Assembly (NCBI RefSeq): GCF_022012415.1
Contig: NZ_JAKLTR010000019.1
Location: 1-64,000, forward strand
Length of the DNA: 64,000 bases
Reading direction: 5' to 3'
Origin: Terrimonas ginsenosidimutans
GTDB taxonomy: Bacteria; Bacteroidota; Bacteroidia; Chitinophagales; Chitinophagaceae
Below are positions 60,571 through 64,000 of this stretch, piece after piece (positions within the stretch are counted from its first letter, which is position 1; every line of letters starts with the position of its first letter). Below the pieces are notes generated by a model. The model did no database searches, had not been told where the DNA came from, and saw only the letters and a list, made by a program, of their open reading frames with translations. The position numbers and the translations under genes are program-made.

Positions 60571-60603
60571 CAGCTCGATTCCATTTTAACATAAGCTTTG
60601 AAA

Positions 60604-61698
60604 ATGACGCAAGAAAAAGTACTGGAAGCCCTTTCAAATGTTCAGGAACCCGACCTGGGAAAGGATATTGTGACCCTGAATATGGTGAAGGACATACAGA
60701 TAGAGGGAAATTTCGTTTCCTTCACCGTGGTGTTGACCACTCCTGCCTGTCCGATGAAGGACATGATCAAGAATGCCTGTATCAATGCAGTGAAATTACT
60801 GGTCAATAAGGATGCAGCCGTTAATGTTAAGTTTACAGCTAATACGACCTCCAAAAGGAATGACCCCGGCACGGTGTTGCCAAAAGTGAAAAATATTATT
60901 GCCGTAGTAAGTGGAAAAGGGGGAGTGGGCAAGTCGACCGTTTCATCCAACCTGGCACTGGCGCTTGCTTCAGGCGGTGCGAAAGTGGGGTTGATGGATG
61001 CGGATATTTATGGACCGAGTGTGCCGATCATGTTTGGTGTACGTGGCGATCGTCCGATGATGGTGGAAGTGGAAGGAAAGGGAATGATCGTTCCGCTGGA
61101 GAAATTCGGCATAAAACTGATGAGTATCGGTTTGCTGGTGGATGAAAAGAATGCCGTGGTATGGCGTGGCCCGATGGCCAGCAGTGCGATCCGACAGTTT
61201 GTGACGGATGTTTACTGGGGCGAGCTTGACTATCTCGTTGTGGATATGCCTCCCGGCACCGGCGATATCCACCTCACGCTGATGCAGACCGTTCCGGTAA
61301 CCGGTTCAGTGATCGTGACCACGCCGCAGGATGTGGCACTCGCGGATGCGAAAAAAGGTATCGCGATGTTCAGCCAGGCACAGATGAACGTGCCGGTGAT
61401 CGGATTGGTAGAAAACATGAGCTATTTCACTCCGGCCGAATTGCCGGATCATAAATATTATATATTCGGAAAGGAAGGCGGGAAACGTCTTGCTGATGAA
61501 TATGATCTCCCGTTCCTGGGACAGATCCCACTCGTGCAAAGCATCCGTGAAGGTGGCGACCAGGGGGTGCCGATCATGGTGAGTGATGACGAGATCACAA
61601 AACAGGCTTTTAAAGAATTTGCAGCGCATGTGGTGAGAGGGGTTTCGATGAGAAATGCGAACATGTCGACGGAAAAGCTCGTTGAGGTAGTTGGGTAG
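60604..61698 (+). CDS. apbC: Mrp/NBP35-family iron-sulfur carrier ATPase
   Basis: A 364-aa cytoplasmic P-loop protein that carries Fe-S clusters to target enzymes. The N-terminal MIP18/DUF59 domain (VLEALSNVQEPDLGKDIVTLNMV; ACPMKDM) is followed by the ATPase with the deviant Walker A SGKGGVGKSTVSSNLALALA, DADIYGPSVPIMFG, DMPPGTGDIHLTLMQ and VENMSYF. In many homologues a CxxC after this last motif holds the bridging cluster; here the segment reads TPAELPDHKYYIFGKEGG with no Cys. ATG 60604 is chosen over a TTG two codons before. It is followed by the longest GCAAAGGA element. Confidence 0.93.
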   Translation: MTQEKVLEALSNVQEPDLGKDIVTLNMVKDIQIEGNFVSFTVVLTTPACPMKDMIKNACINAVKLLVNKDAAVNVKFTANTTSKRNDPGTVLPKVKNIIAVVSGKGGVGKSTVSSNLALALASGGAKVGLMDADIYGPSVPIMFGVRGDRPMMVEVEGKGMIVPLEKFGIKLMSIGLLVDEKNAVVWRGPMASSAIRQFVTDVYWGELDYLVVDMPPGTGDIHLTLMQTVPVTGSVIVTTPQDVALADAKKGIAMFSQAQMNVPVIGLVENMSYFTPAELPDHKYYIFGKEGGKRLADEYDLPFLGQIPLVQSIREGGDQGVPIMVSDDEITKQAFKEFAAHVVRGVSMRNANMSTEKLVEVVG

Positions 61699-61714
61699 GT
61701 TTTTCTATCCGATT

Positions 61715-61895
61715 GGCGTAAGAGTATCGCAAAGGACGCAAAGGAATCGCAAAGGACGCAAAGGAATCGCAAAAGACGCAAAGGAATCGCAAAGGACGTA
61801 AGGAACTGCAAAGGACGCAAAGGGGTCTCAGAGCACGCAAAGATATCTTAGCGCCCTTTGCGTTCCCTTTGCGTCCTTTGCGATACTCCTACGCC
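61715..61895. repeat. Longest GCAAAGGA palindrome with tandem 20-bp words
   Basis: Ends GGCGTAAGAGTATCGCAAAG and CTTTGCGATACTCCTACGCC match with one change. The left arm contains four successive 20-bp units, GCAAAGGAC plus GCAAAGGAATC, with small changes (GCAAAAGAC, GTAAGGAACT). The right arm has only about three 10-bp words before GCGCTAAGATATC. So the left arm has expanded. It lies 16 bp after the Mrp-type gene. Confidence 0.9.
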
Positions 61896-61944
61896 AGTCA
61901 ACTACGATTCATATTACGAACCCCATCGTCCGCAGTCCATTTCT

Positions 61945-61952
61945 TATCTTCG
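61945..61952 (+). promoter_or_regulatory. -7-like element of the PaiB-like gene
   Basis: TATCTTCG, one change from TANNTTTG, ending 4 nt before the ATG at 61957. Two heptamer words (ATCGTCC, GCAGTCC) lie just upstream at 61925-61938. Confidence 0.4.
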
Positions 61953-61956
61953 TCTC

Positions 61957-62583
61957 ATGTACAACCTATCCTACTTCAAAGAACAGGACCCCGCTGAAGT
62001 GATCGCCTTTGCAAAGGCCCATCCTTTTGTTTTCTTATCCGGCTGTGATGCAGAGAATAAACCCGTAGCCACACAAGTGCCGGTGTTTATTGATGAAAAA
62101 GAAGGGAAACTCTTCCTGTCCGGTCACATCATGAAGAAAACAGACCATCATCTCGCTTTTGAACAGAATCCGAACGTACTGGCTGTTTTTACAGGCGCCC
62201 ATACTTATGTAAGCGCAAGCTGGTATGAAGATAAACGGCAGGGATCCACCTGGAACTACACCAGTGTGCATGCGAAAGGATTGATCCGCTTCCTCGATCA
62301 CCAGGCTTTGCTGGATGTGCTGCAACGGACAACAGATCATTTTGAGAATAATCCTTACTCCGGGGCGAATTTTAAAGACCTGAGTGAGGAGTACGTAGAG
62401 AAAATGGCAAAAGCGATCGTGGCATTTGAGATCGAAGTGACGGCGGTTGATCATGTATTCAAGCTGAGTCAGAACAGGGATGAAAAGAGTTATGATAATA
62501 TTACAGGGAAATTGAAAGAGCAGGGTGGCGACGCGGAAGTGATCGGGAAAATGATGCAGGCACGAAAAGGAAAAGTATTCTGA
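61957..62583 (+). CDS. FMN-binding negative transcriptional regulator family (PaiB-like)
   Basis: A 208-aa protein with the FMN-binding split-barrel fold of PaiB. It begins MYNLSYFKEQDPAEVIAFAKAHPF, a family start, and contains LFLSGHIMKKTDHHLAF, VLAVFTGAHTYVSASWYEDKRQGSTWNYTSVHAKG (in parts) and FEIEVTAVDHVFKLSQNRDEKSYDNI. PaiB of Bacillus affects sporulation and protease genes; whether homologues in this phylum regulate transcription or are flavoenzymes is unclear. The start is set at the ATG 4 nt after TATCTTCG; the frame upstream runs into the repeat. Confidence 0.88.
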   Translation: MYNLSYFKEQDPAEVIAFAKAHPFVFLSGCDAENKPVATQVPVFIDEKEGKLFLSGHIMKKTDHHLAFEQNPNVLAVFTGAHTYVSASWYEDKRQGSTWNYTSVHAKGLIRFLDHQALLDVLQRTTDHFENNPYSGANFKDLSEEYVEKMAKAIVAFEIEVTAVDHVFKLSQNRDEKSYDNITGKLKEQGGDAEVIGKMMQARKGKVF

Positions 62584-62609
62584 TAGTCGCAGGGTTTATA
62601 TCGTCTTGC

Positions 62610-62710
62610 GTAGATATCGCCAAGCTCTCCAGGTAAACGCAGAGGGCGCTAAGATCATAATATCCTTAGCGCCCTCTGCGTTTCCTTTGGGTCCTTTGCG
62701 ATACTTTTAC
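62610..62710. repeat. Intergenic palindrome, second copy of the 2.4-kb type
   Basis: Inner arms AAACGCAGAGGGCGCTAAG (62635-62653) and complement (62665-62683) match perfectly over 19 bp; loop ATCATAATATC. The inner stem and loop are nearly those of the element at 2351-2444. The outer arms carry GCGTAGATATCGCC on the left and CCTTTGCGATACTTTTAC on the right. The right end runs to 4 bp before the SDR start codon, so the sequence TACTTTTAC just upstream of that gene is part of the repeat. Confidence 0.85.
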
Positions 62711-62713
62711 AAC

Positions 62714-63496
62714 ATGAATATTTCACTCCAAGGAAAAACCGCCGTGATCTGCGGTAGTACACAGGGTATTGGTCTCGCCATTGCCAAAGCATTCGCACAG
62801 GCTGGTGCGCAATGTATCTTATTCGCCAGGAATGAAGACGCGCTCAAAGAAGCGGTTGCTTCTCTGGAAGGCGGTGAGAAAGCGCATGAGTACCGCGTAG
62901 TGGATTTTTCCAGCAACCAGGCAGTGAAAGAAGCGATTGAAGAAGTTACGCAAAAAAATACCGTCCATATCCTGGTGAATAATACAGGTGGCCCTGCTCC
63001 CGGGCCGATCACAGAAGCTTCTGCTGACGCGTTTGCGAATGCATTCAGTCAGCATATCATCAATTACCAGCAACTGGCGCAAGCTGTATTGCCGGGAATG
63101 AAAGAATCCGGATATGGCCGCGTGATCAATATTGTTTCCACTTCAGTAAAGATCCCGATCGCGAATCTTGGTGTGTCAAACACGATCCGCGCGGCAACGG
63201 CAGGCTGGGCAAAGACACTGGCTAATGAAGTAGCTGCCTGGGGTATAACGGTCAATAATATTTTGCCGGGATTTACCAAAACAAAAAGACTGGAAAGCCT
63301 GATCACGAGTAATGCAGCAAAGCAGGGCCTGAGTGAAGAAGAATTGTCCAAAAAAATGCAACAGCAGATTCCGGCGAAACGGTTTGGTGAGCCGGAAGAG
63401 ATCGCTTCGGTAGCCGCCTTTCTTGCCTCACCCGCTGCGTCATATGTAAATGGTGTTAACCTCCCTGTTGATGGCGGTAATACCGGTGCCTTTTAA
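62714..63496 (+). CDS. Short-chain dehydrogenase/reductase with unusual active site
   Basis: A 260-aa Rossmann-fold protein of the SDR superfamily. The cofactor motif is GSTQGIGLAIAKAF, the NNTGGP segment takes the place of the usual NNAG, and the C-terminal part (FGEPEEIASVAAFLASPAASYVNGVNLPVDGG) is that of FabG-like enzymes. At the catalytic place, where most SDRs have YxxxK after the serine, this one reads SNTIR, that is Ser for Tyr and Arg for Lys. A known SDR subgroup has the same change. The start is the ATG at the edge of the palindrome; upstream open frame is repeat. Substrate unknown. Confidence 0.88.
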   Translation: MNISLQGKTAVICGSTQGIGLAIAKAFAQAGAQCILFARNEDALKEAVASLEGGEKAHEYRVVDFSSNQAVKEAIEEVTQKNTVHILVNNTGGPAPGPITEASADAFANAFSQHIINYQQLAQAVLPGMKESGYGRVINIVSTSVKIPIANLGVSNTIRAATAGWAKTLANEVAAWGITVNNILPGFTKTKRLESLITSNAAKQGLSEEELSKKMQQQIPAKRFGEPEEIASVAAFLASPAASYVNGVNLPVDGGNTGAF

Positions 63497-63519
63497 AATA
63501 TCTTCTCAAAATAATAGCT

Positions 63520-64000
63520 ATGCCATTTCAAACAGATCTTGATTTTGCCCGTTCGCTGGATCAGCAGGATGCGCTGAAAGGTTTTCGTGATCAGTTCATC
63601 ATTCCGGAAAAAGACGGGAAGCAATTGGTTTATTTCCTGGGAAATTCATTGGGATTGCAACCAAAGGCTGCAAAAGAATACATGCAGAAAGTGCTGGATG
63701 ACTGGGCAAGTCTGGGTGTAGAGTCATTCTTCCATGCGGAAGAACCGTGGATGGATTATCATGATAAATTGACCGGTACACTATCAAAGGTGGTAGGTGC
63801 AAAGCCTTCGGAAGTCGTAGTAATGAATCAACTGACGGTGAACCTTCACCTGATGCTGGTGAGTTTCTATCGCCCTACCCAAAAACGTTTCCGGATCATT
63901 TGCGAAGCAAAAGCATTTCCGAGTGATCAGTATGCATTTGAAACACATGTAAAGCACCATGGCTTTGATGCACAGGATGCGGTGGTAGAAGTAGCGCCGC
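63520..64000 (+). CDS. kynU: Kynureninase, N-terminal part (cut by window edge)
   Basis: PLP enzyme splitting kynurenine into anthranilate and alanine. The visible 160 residues start MPFQTDLDFARSLDQQDALKGF and contain LVYFLGNSLGLQPK, ASLGVESFFHAEEPWMDYHDKL, MNQLTVNLHLMLVSFYRPT and AFPSDQYAFETHV, all kynureninase landmarks; the Lys that binds PLP lies beyond the window. It starts 23 bp after the SDR gene on the same strand, so the two may be cotranscribed. Other kynurenine genes would be expected to the right. Confidence 0.93.
   Translation, partial: MPFQTDLDFARSLDQQDALKGFRDQFIIPEKDGKQLVYFLGNSLGLQPKAAKEYMQKVLDDWASLGVESFFHAEEPWMDYHDKLTGTLSKVVGAKPSEVVVMNQLTVNLHLMLVSFYRPTQKRFRIICEAKAFPSDQYAFETHVKHHGFDAQDAVVEVAP

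Noticed and set aside
61715-61895. Insertion sequence or transposon with terminal inverted repeats
   Set aside because: There is no transposase gene inside, no visible target duplication, and the element is a complete palindrome rather than a body between short ends. A non-autonomous mobile element remains possible.
1-64000. tRNA, rRNA, riboswitch or prophage genes
   Set aside because: I looked for tRNA clover-leaf patterns, rRNA core sequence, and phage structural or integrase proteins, and saw none; small structured RNAs may escape reading by eye.

Overview
The window is chromosomal DNA from a member of the Bacteroidota, most likely of the Chitinophagaceae type; the species cannot be named from sequence alone. 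The evidence is a SusC/SusD polysaccharide-utilisation locus with its ECF sigma and FecR anti-sigma genes, many promoter -7 elements of the Bacteroidota form TANNTTTG just upstream of genes, a futalosine-route menaquinone gene (mqnE), a transhydrogenase split into three genes, and many lipoproteins with an SC(K) lipobox. No tRNA, rRNA, CRISPR array, insertion sequence, integrase or prophage gene was found. Gene content is mostly housekeeping and metabolic.

Layout. 0.3-6 kb: L-serine dehydratase, a CBS protein, mqnE, a nucleoside-type MFS transporter and a lipoprotein. 6.4-12 kb: trxA, dnaE and a beta-propeller lipoprotein. 12-24 kb: NlpC/P60 peptidase, a flippase, an M1 peptidase, a solute-binding lipoprotein, msrA, a MutS2-type protein without a Smr domain, a thioesterase and proline dehydrogenase. 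23.7-32.7 kb: one complete utilisation locus (sigma, FecR, SusC with STN domain, SusD, a PKD-like surface lipoprotein and a GH16 glucanase), probably for a beta-1,3-glucan such as laminarin. 33-47 kb: thyA-folA, a methyltransferase, pntAA-pntAB-pntB, an rRNA m5C methyltransferase, a LysM protein, fmt, a NamZ-type muramidase, an FKBP isomerase and pepT. 47-64 kb: a flavin oxidoreductase, an OmpA protein, SPFH and ExbB/ExbD proteins, prmC, ribD-yigZ, a GH13 enzyme, an acyltransferase, 3-hydroxyacyl-CoA dehydrogenase, an Mrp-type ATPase, a PaiB-like protein, an atypical SDR and the start of kynU.

The most unusual content lies between the genes. About twenty intergenic spaces, mostly at 3' ends, are filled by long quasi-palindromes whose arms are made of reiterated short words. 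One class uses a 7-bp word (G-N-T-G-N-C-C; 18 perfect copies at 35405-35530), one an 8-bp word (AGTTTAAN), and the largest a word of about 10 bp (GCAAAGGA-NN), framed by shared ends GGCGTAG...CTACGCC. Left and right arms match as reverse complements even though word number and spelling differ between loci. Several enclose a conventional terminator hairpin. I could not assign them to a described repeat family from sequence alone; they are the best candidate here for an undescribed element or process.

Second theme: several genes (the methyltransferase at 35.6 kb, the rRNA methyltransferase, fmt, ribD and the PaiB-like gene) have the start codon only 3-6 nt after a TANNTTTG/TATCTTCG element, which would give leaderless or nearly leaderless mRNAs.
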